Shown: positions 56,176 through 64,000 of the stretch, one piece after another | How positions within the stretch are numbered: position 1 is the first letter of the stretch | Layout of the letters: every line of letters begins with the position of its first letter | NCBI GenBank assembly: GCA_000016765.1 | Contig: CP000699.1 | Coordinates: 3,001,001 to 3,065,000 of the forward strand | Length of the DNA stretch: 64,000 nt | Origin: Rhizorhabdus wittichii RW1 | GTDB lineage: Bacteria; Pseudomonadota; Alphaproteobacteria; Sphingomonadales; Sphingomonadaceae | Direction: 5' to 3' | Notes under the pieces: model-generated | Database searches by the model: none | The model's input: the letters and a program-made list of their open reading frames with translations, nothing else | Told to the model about the DNA's origin: nothing | Program-made: the position numbers and the translations under genes

Positions 56176-57639
56176 ATGGCCACCAAGTTCGACCTGCTGC
56201 CGCAGCGGCGCGCGATCATCGACCGGCGCGAGGTCGCCGATACGCTGGCCGAGCTGCTGCCCGGCAGCAGCGACACCGCGGCACTGCGCGCGGGCGCGAC
56301 CGCGACTCTCAAGGCGGTGCTCGACGCGGGCCGCTGCGAGATCGCCCGCCGCCTCGCCGAGCAGCCGACCCGCGGGTCCGAGACGGCGGCGGCCTATGCC
56401 TTCCTGACCGACCAGATATTGCGGCTGATCTTCGATTTCACGGTCGAGCGGCTCTACCCGATCAACAATCCGTCCGCCGCCGAGCGGCTGAGCCTGGTCG
56501 CGGTCGGCGGCTATGGACGCGGCGAGATGGCGCTCCATTCGGACGTCGACATCGCCTTCCTCACCCCCTGGAAGCAGACGAGCTGGTCCGAGCAGGTCAT
56601 CGAATCGATGCTCTATTCGATGTGGGACCTGGGGCTGAAGGTCGGTCATTCGAGCCGCTCGCTCGACGACATGATCCGCATGGCGAAGGGCGACCTCACC
56701 ATCCGCACCGCGCTGCTCGAGGGCCGCTTCGTGTGGGGCGACGCGGCGCTGTACGACGAGGCGAGCGCGCTGTTCCGCCGCGACGTGCTGACCGGCACCG
56801 CGCGCACCTTCGTCACCGAGAAGCTGGCCGAGCGCAACGAGCGCCACAAGCGGATGGGCGACAGCCGCTATGTCGTCGAGCCCAACCTGAAGGAGGGCAA
56901 GGGCGGCCTGCGCGACCTGCACACGCTGTTCTGGATCGGCAAATATGTCTACCAGGTGCTGTCGGTGCCCGAACTGGTCGACAAGGGGCTGCTGACCCGG
57001 GCCGAGCTGCGCCAGTTCCAGAAGGCCGAGAATTTCCTGTGGGCGGTGCGCTGCCACCTGCACATCGTCGCGGGCCGGCCCGAGGACCGGCTGACCTTCG
57101 ACGTCCAGCCCGAGATCGCCCGGCGGATGCGCTATGCCGAGCGGCCCGGCAAGTCGGCGGTCGAGCGCTTCATGCAGCATTATTTCCTGATGGCGAAGCG
57201 GGTCGGCGACCTGACCGCGATCTTCCTGGCGCATATCGACGAGACCTTCGCCGCGCGCGGCCGCCGCTTCGGCCTGCCCAGCCTGCGCCGCCGGCCGTCG
57301 AAGCTCGACGGCTTCGTGCTCGATCGCGGCCGGCTCGCCATCCCGTCGGACGACTTCTTCGCGCAGGACCCGGTGCGGCTGGTCCAGATGTTCGCGATCG
57401 CCGACCGCCACGGGCTGGAGATCCATCCGCTGGCGATGCGCGCGGCCGGGCGCGACGCGAAGCTGATCGACAATGGCGTGCGCCGCGATCCGCGCGCCAA
57501 CGCCTTGTTCATGGACGTGCTGACATCGCACAACACCCCCGACAAGGTGCTGCGCTGGATGAACGAGGCGGGGGTGTTCGGCCGCTTCGTTCCCTATTTT
57601 GTTGAAAAACTTGCGCTTGAAGTGGCGCTGAAGGTCTGA
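56176..57639 (+). pseudogene. glnD: glnD, N-terminal half, interrupted by an insertion sequence
   Basis: 5' part of the gene for the bifunctional PII uridylyltransferase/uridylyl-removing enzyme, which senses glutamine and modifies PII. The 487-residue frame has the nucleotidyltransferase motif GGYGRGEMALHSDVD (residues 111-125, catalytic Asp123/Asp125) and the GlnD helical domain with KEGKGGLRDLHT. After residue 473 (Pro) the sequence runs into the IS and adds 14 foreign residues (YFVEKLALEVALKV) before a stop. The 3' half resumes at 59126; joined, the gene would encode 920 residues, normal for GlnD. The N-half still has the full UTase domain and could keep activity, but regulation by the lost HD/ACT parts would be absent. 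Confidence 0.92.
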
Positions 57640-59120
57640 TTCACTCTGCATAGGCGAGCGGAGATGATCCGATGATGGGCGAGCGGACGGTGGCGCAGGA
57701 AGCGCTGTTCTACAGCTTCAATCTGGAGCGGCATGTGCCGCCGGATCATCTGCTACGCTCGATCGACCGGTTCGTGGACCTGTCGGATATCCGCGAGCAC
57801 CTGCGGCCTTATTATAGCGAGACGGGTCGGCCATCGATCGACCCAGAGTTGATGATCCGGATGCTGATCATCGGCTATTGCATGGGCATCCGGTCGGAGC
57901 GACGGCTGTGTGACGAGGTGCATCTCAACCTCGCCTATCGCTGGTTCTGCCGGCTGGGGCTGGAGGGCGACGTGCCCGATCACTCGACGTTCTCGAAGAA
58001 CCGGCATGGACGCTTCCGCGACAGCGATCTGCTGCGGCAACTGTTCGAGATGACGGTGGCGCGCTGCATGGCCGAAGGACTGGTCGGCGGCGAAGGCTTT
58101 GCGGTCGATGCGAGCCTGATCCGGGCGGATGTCCACCGGCAACGGTCGGTGCCGGGTGAAGAGGGCTTGCCGCCGGAAGCGGTCGGTCGTGCGGTCGCTG
58201 AGTATCTGGACGTGCTGGACGATGCGGCGTTCGGCGGTGCAACGCCGGTGACACCCAAGCGGATCAATCTCACCGATCCAGCCTCGCGCTGGACCGCCGC
58301 CACGCGCGAGGCGGCCTTTTACGCCTACAGCACCAACTATCTGATCGACCTCGATCATGCGGTCATCGTCGATGTCGAGGCGACCACCTCGGTGCGGCAG
58401 GCGGAGGTGACCGCCCAGCGCAGGATGATCGAGCGAACGCAGGATCGCTTCGGCATCTGGCCCGAGCGCCTCGTGGCCGATACCGCCTATGGCTCTGCCC
58501 CCAACCTGGCCTGGCTGGTCGAAGAGATGAGCATCGAGCCGCATATTCCGGTGTTCGACAAGTCCGCTCGGACTGACGGCAGCTTCGAGCGCGCCGACTT
58601 CGTCTATGACCATGATGACGACAGCTACATCTGCCCGGTCGGCAACCGCCTACGGCGTTCCAACCGCAACTTCAGCACGCCCCGTGATCGCGTCGATAAG
58701 GACGGTTCGATCCGCTACCGCGCGCGTCAGCAGGACTGCCAGAGCTGTGCTCTGCGCCAGCGATGCACGCCCAACATGCCCGCTCGCAAGGTCACCCGAT
58801 CGATCCACGAAGGCGCGCGCGATCTGGCCCGCGACATCGCCACCACCGACGCGTATCTCGTCTCACGTCGCCAGCGCAAGAAGGTCGAGATGCTGTTCGC
58901 CCACCTCAAGCGCATCCTGAAGCTGGATCGCTTGCGCCTGCGCGGCCCCAATGGCGCAAGAGACGAGTTCCACCTCGCCGCAGCGGCACAGAACCTCCGC
59001 AAAATGGCAAAGATCATCCCGATGGCCAGGCCCGCACCGGCCTGATCGGCAAAGGACGTCGCTCGCGTCCATCGCGAAGCGCAGTCAAACGGTCTCGCAG
59101 CTGACTTCTTCAACAGAATA
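57595..59120 (+). mobile_element. IS1182-like insertion sequence in glnD
   Basis: A 1526-base element bounded by imperfect inverted ends: TATTTTGTTGAA at the left and TTCAACAGAATA at the right (one mismatch in 12), and flanked by the direct repeat TTCCC at 57590-57594 and 59121-59125. It carries one transposase gene on the same strand as glnD and no other gene. The matching ends, clean 5-bp duplication and restored host frame indicate a recent single insertion. Confidence 0.9.
57672..59045 (+). CDS. IS1182-family transposase
   Basis: A 457-residue DDE transposase that moves the element. The N-terminal part (ALFYSFNLERHVPPDHLLRSIDRFVD, RPYYSETGRPSIDPELMIRMLIIGY) is the typical DUF772-type domain, then VPDHSTFSKNRHG, GFAVDASLIRAD (first Asp), VADTAYGSAPNLAWLVEE (second Asp), a Cys cluster CQSCALRQRCTP, and the C-terminal KKVEMLFAHLKRILKLDRLRLRG carrying the catalytic Glu. 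No frameshift is visible, so it may be active. Its codon use is slightly less GC-rich than that of the surrounding genes. Confidence 0.93.
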   Translation: MMGERTVAQEALFYSFNLERHVPPDHLLRSIDRFVDLSDIREHLRPYYSETGRPSIDPELMIRMLIIGYCMGIRSERRLCDEVHLNLAYRWFCRLGLEGDVPDHSTFSKNRHGRFRDSDLLRQLFEMTVARCMAEGLVGGEGFAVDASLIRADVHRQRSVPGEEGLPPEAVGRAVAEYLDVLDDAAFGGATPVTPKRINLTDPASRWTAATREAAFYAYSTNYLIDLDHAVIVDVEATTSVRQAEVTAQRRMIERTQDRFGIWPERLVADTAYGSAPNLAWLVEEMSIEPHIPVFDKSARTDGSFERADFVYDHDDDSYICPVGNRLRRSNRNFSTPRDRVDKDGSIRYRARQQDCQSCALRQRCTPNMPARKVTRSIHEGARDLARDIATTDAYLVSRRQRKKVEMLFAHLKRILKLDRLRLRGPNGARDEFHLAAAAQNLRKMAKIIPMARPAPA

Positions 59121-59125
59121 TTCCC

Positions 59126-60469
59126 GATTTCGGCCGGGTCGTCGCGCAGATGCAGTTCGACATGTACCATCACTATACGGTCGACGAGCATTCGATCCGG
59201 GCGATCGGCCTGCTCAGCCAGATCGAGAAGGGCGAGCTGCGCGAAGACCATCCGCTCGCCTCGAAGATCCTGCCCGGGCTGGTGCAGCGGCGCGTCCTCT
59301 ATGTCGCGGTGCTGCTCCACGACATCGCCAAGGGGCGCGGCGGCGACCATAGCGTGCTGGGCGCCGAGGTGGCCGAGCGGCTGTGCCCGCGCTTCGGCCT
59401 GAGCCCGGCCGAGACCGAGACGGTCGCCTGGCTGGTCCGCTACCACCTCGTCATGTCGGACACCGCGTTCAAGCGCGACCTGTCCGACTTCAAGACGATC
59501 CTCGACTTCGCCGAGCGGGTGCAGAGCCCCGAGCGGCTCCGCCTGCTGCTGTGCCTGACGATCGTCGACATCCGCGCGGTCGGCCCCGCCGTGTGGAACG
59601 GCTGGAAGCGCCAGCTGCTCGGCGACATCTACGAGGCGGCGGAGGAGGTGCTGCGGCTCGGCCACAAGCAGACCGGCCGGCGCGAGCGGATCGGCGCCAA
59701 GCAGGCCCAGCTCCGCGACCGGCTCGGCTGGGACGAGGACCGCTTCGCCCGCTACGCCGCCCGCCTGCCCGAAGCCTATTGGGTCGCCGAGAGCGTCGCC
59801 ATCCTCGAACGCAATGCCCAGCTGATCGAGGCGGCCGACGCCGACGGCAAGCCGCTGTCGATCTCCGCCTCGCCCGATCCCGATCGCGGCGCGACGCTGG
59901 TCAGCATCTATGCGGGCGACCATCCCGGCCTGTTCTATCGCATCGCCGGGGCGATCCACCTGGCCGGCGCCAGCGTGATCGACGCGCGCATCCACACGAC
60001 GCGCGACGGCATGGCGATCGACAACCTGCTGGTGCAGGACCCGTTCGGCCAGCCGTTCGAGGGCGACGACCGGATGCGGCGGCTGAGCGTCGCGATCGAG
60101 GACGCGCTCGCCAACCGCAGCCGGATGGCCGACAAGCTGCTCGCCAAGCCGCTCGCCCGCCCTCGCGCCGACGCCTTCTCGATCGAGCCCGCCGCGCTGA
60201 TCGATAACCGCGCGTCGAACCGCTACACGGTGATCGAGGTCAACGCCCGCGACCGGCCGGCGCTGCTCTACGCGCTGGCGCACGCGCTGTTCCAGGCGAA
60301 GGTGATGATCCATTCGGCGCATATCGCCACCTATGGCGAGCGCGCGGTCGACGTCTTCTACGTGGCCGACCTGACCGGCGACAAGATCACCAGCGCCGCC
60401 CGGCTCAAGACGCTCGAACGGCTGGTCCTCGACGCGGCGGCGGGCGCCCCGGCGCGCAAGGCGGCCTGA
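59126..60469 (+). pseudogene. glnD: glnD, C-terminal half, cut off from its start
   Basis: 3' part of the same gene. From the duplication at 59121-59125 the reading continues DFGRVVAQMQFDMYHHYTVDEHS, the classic GlnD junction. It contains the HD domain with HD at fragment residues 57-58 (counted from the ATG at 59150) in LLHDIAKGRGGDHS, and two ACT domains (SIYAGDHPGLFYRIAGA and IEVNARDRPALLYALAH). A possible restart codon is the ATG at 59150 (MQFDMYHHYTVDE), which has no clear ribosome binding site. If translated, it would be an HD-ACT fragment that could remove UMP from PII and sense glutamine. Confidence 0.9.
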
Positions 60470-60485
60470 CGCTCCGCGAAGAGGG

Positions 60486-61013
60486 TCAAGCCCGCATCGC
60501 CGCGACGATCCGGTCGGCGGCCTCGCCGGCCGGGGTCGCGCCGCTGTCGATCCGCAGGTCGGGCGCGGGCATCGCCGCGAGGCAGGCGGCGAGGCCGGGG
60601 CGCAGGCCGCGCAGCAGCTCGACCGAGCGGAGCTTGCCGAAGGCGGCCCGGTCCGCGGCGACGAGACGCCGCTCCTGCTCCGCGTCGGACAGGGTCAGCG
60701 CGACCTGGAGCACCCGTCCGCCCGCCGCGGCGACGATCGCCGACAGCCGTTCGGGGAAGTCGGCGGCGACGCTGGGTTCGGGCGCGAAGGTGAAGATCAG
60801 CGAGCGGCCCTCGCGCGCCGCCGCGGCGATCGTCTCGATCCAGAAATGCTCGCGCAGCCGGACGAATTCGGGCGAGCCGAACGGGAAGACCGCCGCCACC
60901 GCGTCGACCACCAGATGGTTGTGGAACAGCGCGATGCCGGTCCGCTCGGCGACCAGCCGGGCGATGGTGAGCTTGCCGGCGGCGACCGGGCCGTGGAGGA
61001 AGACGAGCTGCAT
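60486..61013 (-). CDS. P-loop kinase-like ATPase
   Basis: A 175-residue protein starting MQLVFLHGPVAAGKLTIARLVAERTG. The Walker A-like loop is GPVAAGKLT, in which Leu follows GK where Ser/Thr is usual; a Thr follows. A possible Walker B-type ending and the LID-like AEQERRLVAADRAAFGKLRS follow. It resembles small AAA_33/shikimate-kinase-type NTPases with the GKLT variant. The substrate is unknown. It begins a minus-strand group with the GNAT and VOC genes, separated by 29 bases. Confidence 0.75.
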   Translation of the reverse strand: MQLVFLHGPVAAGKLTIARLVAERTGIALFHNHLVVDAVAAVFPFGSPEFVRLREHFWIETIAAAAREGRSLIFTFAPEPSVAADFPERLSAIVAAAGGRVLQVALTLSDAEQERRLVAADRAAFGKLRSVELLRGLRPGLAACLAAMPAPDLRIDSGATPAGEAADRIVAAMRA

Positions 61014-61042
61014 CGCCCCGGTCTACCGGCCGCCGCCGCGCT

Positions 61043-61558
61043 TTACCACATCGCCGCCGTCCGCCGCATGAGATGGGTGCCGGGACCATAGGGCGAGGCC
61101 CCGTCGCGATCGGCATAGACGAAGCCCTGCGCCGCCCAGAAGCCGTCGGCGCCGCCGACCGCCGTCAGGGTGATGTCGTCGAAGCCCGCCGCCACGGCCT
61201 GGCGCAGGACCAGCGCCAGCGCGGCGCGGCCCGCCCCGGCGCCGCGGGTCGACGACAGCAGCGCGAGATCGTGGAGATAATAGCCGTCGGCATCGGCCGG
61301 AATCGCGCCGAGCGGCCGGTCGAGCGTCGGCGGATCGTCGCGCCGCCAGGGATGGCTGATCAGATAGCCCTCGACCGCGCCGCCGTCGTCGCGCGCGAAC
61401 ACATGGCACCCGGCGGGATAGAGCGCGAGCCGCTCGGCATAGATGGCGGGGCGCTCGGTATAGGCCATGCCATGGACGGCGTCGGAGATCGCCGCCACCG
61501 CCGCCAGGTCGTCCGCGCGCATCGGCCGCCAGCGGCCCGCCATCGCCTTGCCGGTCAT
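61043..61558 (-). CDS. GNAT-family N-acetyltransferase
   Basis: A 171-residue acetyltransferase: RPMRADDLAAVAAISD at the start, YYLHDLALLSSTRGAGAGRAAL with the acetyl-CoA pyrophosphate loop R-G-A-G-A-G (motif A), and a C-terminal ITLTAVGGADGFWAAQGFVYAD. The acceptor is unknown. Its ATG overlaps the stop of the VOC gene by four bases. Confidence 0.85.
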   Translation of the reverse strand: MTGKAMAGRWRPMRADDLAAVAAISDAVHGMAYTERPAIYAERLALYPAGCHVFARDDGGAVEGYLISHPWRRDDPPTLDRPLGAIPADADGYYLHDLALLSSTRGAGAGRAALALVLRQAVAAGFDDITLTAVGGADGFWAAQGFVYADRDGASPYGPGTHLMRRTAAMW

Positions 61559-61977
61559 AGGCCGAACCTCACCCGTCCCTCGTCGTCGATCGTGAAGCCG
61601 GGGTTCCAGGCGATTTCCCAGGCATGCTCGTCCGGATCGGCGACATAGCCGCGAAAGCCGCCATGCGACGGCGCATCGGCCGGACGCAGCAGCGCGCCGC
61701 CGGCCGCGACCAGCCGCTCCATCAGCGGCGCGACCATCGCGCGCGAGGCGACGTTGTGCGCCAGCGCGAAGGCGCCGCGCTGCTCGAGGCTGGCGCGGTT
61801 CATGTCCTGCTCCAGCGCGGCCTTGAGGAAGGTGCCGAGCACCAGCCCGTTCATCTGGTAGAAGATGATCTCCTCATTCTCGAACACCGGCGTCCAGCCG
61901 AAGCCGTCGCCGTAGAATCGCCGCGACCGGGCGAGGTCGGTCGTGCCGAGGGTGATCACCGAAACCTGCTGCATCAT
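61555..61977 (-). CDS. VOC family protein
   Basis: A 140-residue glyoxalase-fold protein: VSVITLGTTDLARSRRFYGDGFGW, a middle IIFYQMNGLVLGTFLKAAL, a hinge VAPLMERLVAAGGALLRPADAP, and GGFRGYVADPDEHAWEIAWNPGF, the last carrying the metal-ligand Glu. This is close to a common single-copy VOC subfamily in alphaproteobacteria. It begins with tandem ATG codons and is the first gene of the VOC-GNAT pair. Confidence 0.88.
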   Translation of the reverse strand: MMQQVSVITLGTTDLARSRRFYGDGFGWTPVFENEEIIFYQMNGLVLGTFLKAALEQDMNRASLEQRGAFALAHNVASRAMVAPLMERLVAAGGALLRPADAPSHGGFRGYVADPDEHAWEIAWNPGFTIDDEGRVRFGL

Positions 61978-62147
61978 GTCCACAACCTTTCGTCGGCCGG
62001 CGCGGGATGCGCCGGCGTGCAAGGCCATGGGGCTCGCGGCCGGAACGCTGCTCCGGCGACGGCCAGGACCCGCGAGCGGCGGGGGCCGGGCCAACCGCAC
62101 CGGCCTTTCCTTTTCTGACCGCTCCAGGATAGCGCCATCGGCGAAAG

Positions 62148-62183
62148 AAAAAAGGGCCCGCCCGGATCGCTCCGGACGGGCCC
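62148..62183 (-). terminator. Rho-independent terminator of hppA
   Basis: On the minus strand the hppA stop (62205) is followed by GGGCCCG, a GC-rich loop with inner TCCGGAGCGATCCGGG, and CGGGCCC, then a run of six T. The stem is at least seven GC-only base pairs. Confidence 0.9.
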
Positions 62184-62204
62184 AGTCGCTTCTGGATGAA
62201 CGTC

Positions 62205-64000
62205 CTACATCGCGGCGTGGGCCAGCGCGGCCAGCAGCAGCAGCGCGACGATGTTGGTGATCTTGATCATCGGGTTCACGGCGGGGCCGGCGGTGTCCTT
62301 GTAGGGATCGCCGACGGTGTCGCCGGTCACGGCCGCCTTGTGCGCGTCCGATCCCTTGCCGCCATGGTTGCCGTCCTCGATATATTTCTTGGCATTGTCC
62401 CAGGCGCCGCCGCCCGAAGTCATCGAGATGGCGACGAACAGGCCCGACACGATCACGCCGAGCAGCAGCGCGCCGAGCGCGGCGAAGCCGTTGGCCCGGC
62501 CCGCGACCTGCGCGATGACGAAATAGACGACGATCGGCGCCAGCACCGGCAGCAGCGAGGGGACGATCATCTCCTTGATCGCCGCCTTGGTGACCAGGTC
62601 GACGGTGCGGGCATAGTTGGGACGGCTGGTGCCTTCCATGATCCCCGGATTGTCGCGGAACTGCGCGCGCACCTCCTCGACCACCGCACCCGCCGCGCGG
62701 CCCACCGCGGTCATCCCGAAGGCGCCGAAGATATAGGGCAGCAGCGCGCCGAGCAGCAGCCCGACGATGACATAGGGGTTGCTCAGCGAGAAATCGACGT
62801 GGAGATCGGGGAAGTAGATGCCCAGATCGGTGGTGTAGGCGCCGAACAGCACCAGCGCGGCGAGGCCGGCCGAGCCGATCGCATAGCCCTTGGTCACCGC
62901 CTTGGTGGTGTTGCCGACCGCGTCGAGCGCGTCGGTCTTGACGCGGACGCTGTCGTCGAGGCCCGCCATCTCGGCGATGCCGCCGGCATTGTCGGTGACC
63001 GGGCCATAGGCGTCGAGCGCCACCACCATGCCGGCGAGCGCCAGCATCGCGGTCGCCGCGAAGGCGATGCCGATCAGGCCGGCGAGCTGATAGGCGACGA
63101 CGATGCCGACGCAGATCACGATCGTCGGCAGCGCGGTCGATTCGAGGCTGATCGCGAGGCCCTGGATGACGTTGGTGCCATGGCCGGTCTCGGACGACTT
63201 GGCGATCGAGCGGACCGGGCGATAGCCGGTGCCGGTATAATATTCGGTGATCCAGACCAGCAGGCCGGTGACGGCCAGGCCGACGAGCGCCGAATAGAAG
63301 AGGTGCATCGCCGGGAAGCTGGCGGCGCCGACCGTGATCGGCGCGGAAAGATCGCCGAGCACCTGCTGCGTGGCGAAGTAGATCGCCGGGATCGACAGGA
63401 TCGCGGTGGTCCAGAAGCCCTTGTACAGCGCGCCCATGATCGACTGGCTGGAGCCCAGGCGGACCATGTAGGTGCCGATGATCGAGGTGACGATGCAGAC
63501 GCCGCCGATCAGCAGCGGCAGCGCCATCAGCTTGCCGATCCACGCCGCGTCGCCCGCGACGAGCAGCGCGGTCAGCACCATGGTGGCGCCGACGGTGACG
63601 ACATAGGTCTCGAACAGGTCGGCCGCCATGCCGGCGCAGTCGCCGACATTGTCGCCGACATTGTCCGCGATGGTGGCGGGGTTGCGGGGATCGTCCTCGG
63701 GAATGCCGGCCTCGACCTTGCCGACCAGGTCGGCGCCGACGTCGGCGGCCTTGGTGAAGATGCCGCCGCCGAGACGCGCGAAGATCGAGATCAGCGAGGC
63801 ACCGAAGGCGAGCGCGACGAGCGCGTCGATGACGATCCGCTCATTGGGCGCATGGCCGCCCGGGCCGGTCAGATACCAGTAGAACACCGCGATCGCGAGC
63901 AGCGCGAGGCCGGCGACGAGCACGCCGGTCACCGCGCCCGCGCGGAAGGCGACGGTCAGGCCGCTCTGCAGGCTGGCGCGCGCGGCTTCGGCGGTGCGGA
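62205..64000 (-). CDS. hppA: H+-translocating pyrophosphatase, N-terminus outside window
   Basis: Membrane pyrophosphatase that couples PPi hydrolysis to proton pumping; about 14-16 helices. The stop is at 62205 and the frame is open to the window edge, so about 598 C-terminal residues are seen. Motifs: [39 protein letters not shown] (the PPi-binding Asp cluster), a central [16 protein letters not shown], and [17 protein letters not shown]. In the last motif the residue after GNTT is Lys (62901-62903), the state found in K+-independent enzymes. A strong terminator follows. Confidence 0.95.
   Translation of the reverse strand, partial: RTAEAARASLQSGLTVAFRAGAVTGVLVAGLALLAIAVFYWYLTGPGGHAPNERIVIDALVALAFGASLISIFARLGGGIFTKAADVGADLVGKVEAGIPEDDPRNPATIADNVGDNVGDCAGMAADLFETYVVTVGATMVLTALLVAGDAAWIGKLMALPLLIGGVCIVTSIIGTYMVRLGSSQSIMGALYKGFWTTAILSIPAIYFATQQVLGDLSAPITVGAASFPAMHLFYSALVGLAVTGLLVWITEYYTGTGYRPVRSIAKSSETGHGTNVIQGLAISLESTALPTIVICVGIVVAYQLAGLIGIAFAATAMLALAGMVVALDAYGPVTDNAGGIAEMAGLDDSVRVKTDALDAVGNTTKAVTKGYAIGSAGLAALVLFGAYTTDLGIYFPDLHVDFSLSNPYVIVGLLLGALLPYIFGAFGMTAVGRAAGAVVEEVRAQFRDNPGIMEGTSRPNYARTVDLVTKAAIKEMIVPSLLPVLAPIVVYFVIAQVAGRANGFAALGALLLGVIVSGLFVAISMTSGGGAWDNAKKYIEDGNHGGKGSDAHKAAVTGDTVGDPYKDTAGPAVNPMIKITNIVALLLLAALAHAAM

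Noticed and set aside
57640-57671. A second small gene within the IS left end
   Set aside because: The 32-base space has no frame and belongs to the left IS end before the transposase.

Overview
This window is a GC-rich (visibly high, often GC at third codon positions), densely packed bacterial chromosome segment. Gene content and protein style point to an alphaproteobacterium of the Sphingomonadaceae (Sphingomonas/Rhizorhabdus-like): a short DUF6628-type protein next to acnA, a LinKLMN/Mla-type lipid ABC operon, a DUF898 protein coupled to an M48 protease, and maeB-mutS-glnD in a row. The family assignment is inference from recognised proteins, not from a search. No rRNA, tRNA, CRISPR array or prophage was seen.

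Layout. 1-1330: 3' part of hisA and hisF. 1485-5694 (minus): pgi, gor and a glycosyltransferase-like gene. 5868-6893: a soluble MCP-like protein with reversed domain order. 6972-12115: trpF-trpB-trpA-accD-folC. 12273-18508: DUF6628 gene, acnA, and convergent acnB. 18689-25117: secreted metalloprotease-like protein, LytTR membrane regulator, MFS symporter, ygfZ, dihydroorotase-like amidohydrolase, CHAP hydrolase. 25185-25808: ParE/Phd-type toxin-antitoxin pair. 25863-30103: HAD phosphatase and a four-gene MlaE-MlaF-MlaD-lipoprotein operon. 30304-32976: thrS-infC, bracketed by two inverted copies of one intergenic repeat. 33117-34589: small membrane and VOC proteins. 34693-39780: a GH18-CE4-GT2 fusion, a small helical protein and a polytopic membrane protein. 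39811-47902: epimerase, pepN, DUF898/M48 pair, alpha/beta hydrolase, TPR protein, secreted protein. 48057-56116: maeB, mutS, a secreted Pro/Ala-rich protein, thioesterase plus MocR regulator, DUF983 protein. 56176-60469: glnD cut in two by an IS1182-like element. 60486-61977: P-loop kinase-like, GNAT and VOC genes. 62205-64000: hppA, running off the end.

Most notable is the glnD interruption. The insertion carries a 5-bp target duplication (TTCCC), and removing it restores one 920-residue frame. It falls between the N-terminal uridylyltransferase half and the C-terminal HD/ACT half, so each half remains an open frame. This would affect PII-dependent nitrogen control. The gaps between genes are also rich in two classes of palindromic repeats; one copy sits between trpB and trpA and appears to supply the trpA ribosome binding site.

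Catalytic motifs, start codons, overlaps and palindromes were read directly. Gene functions rest on family knowledge. Regulation, operon membership and physiological effect are inferred.
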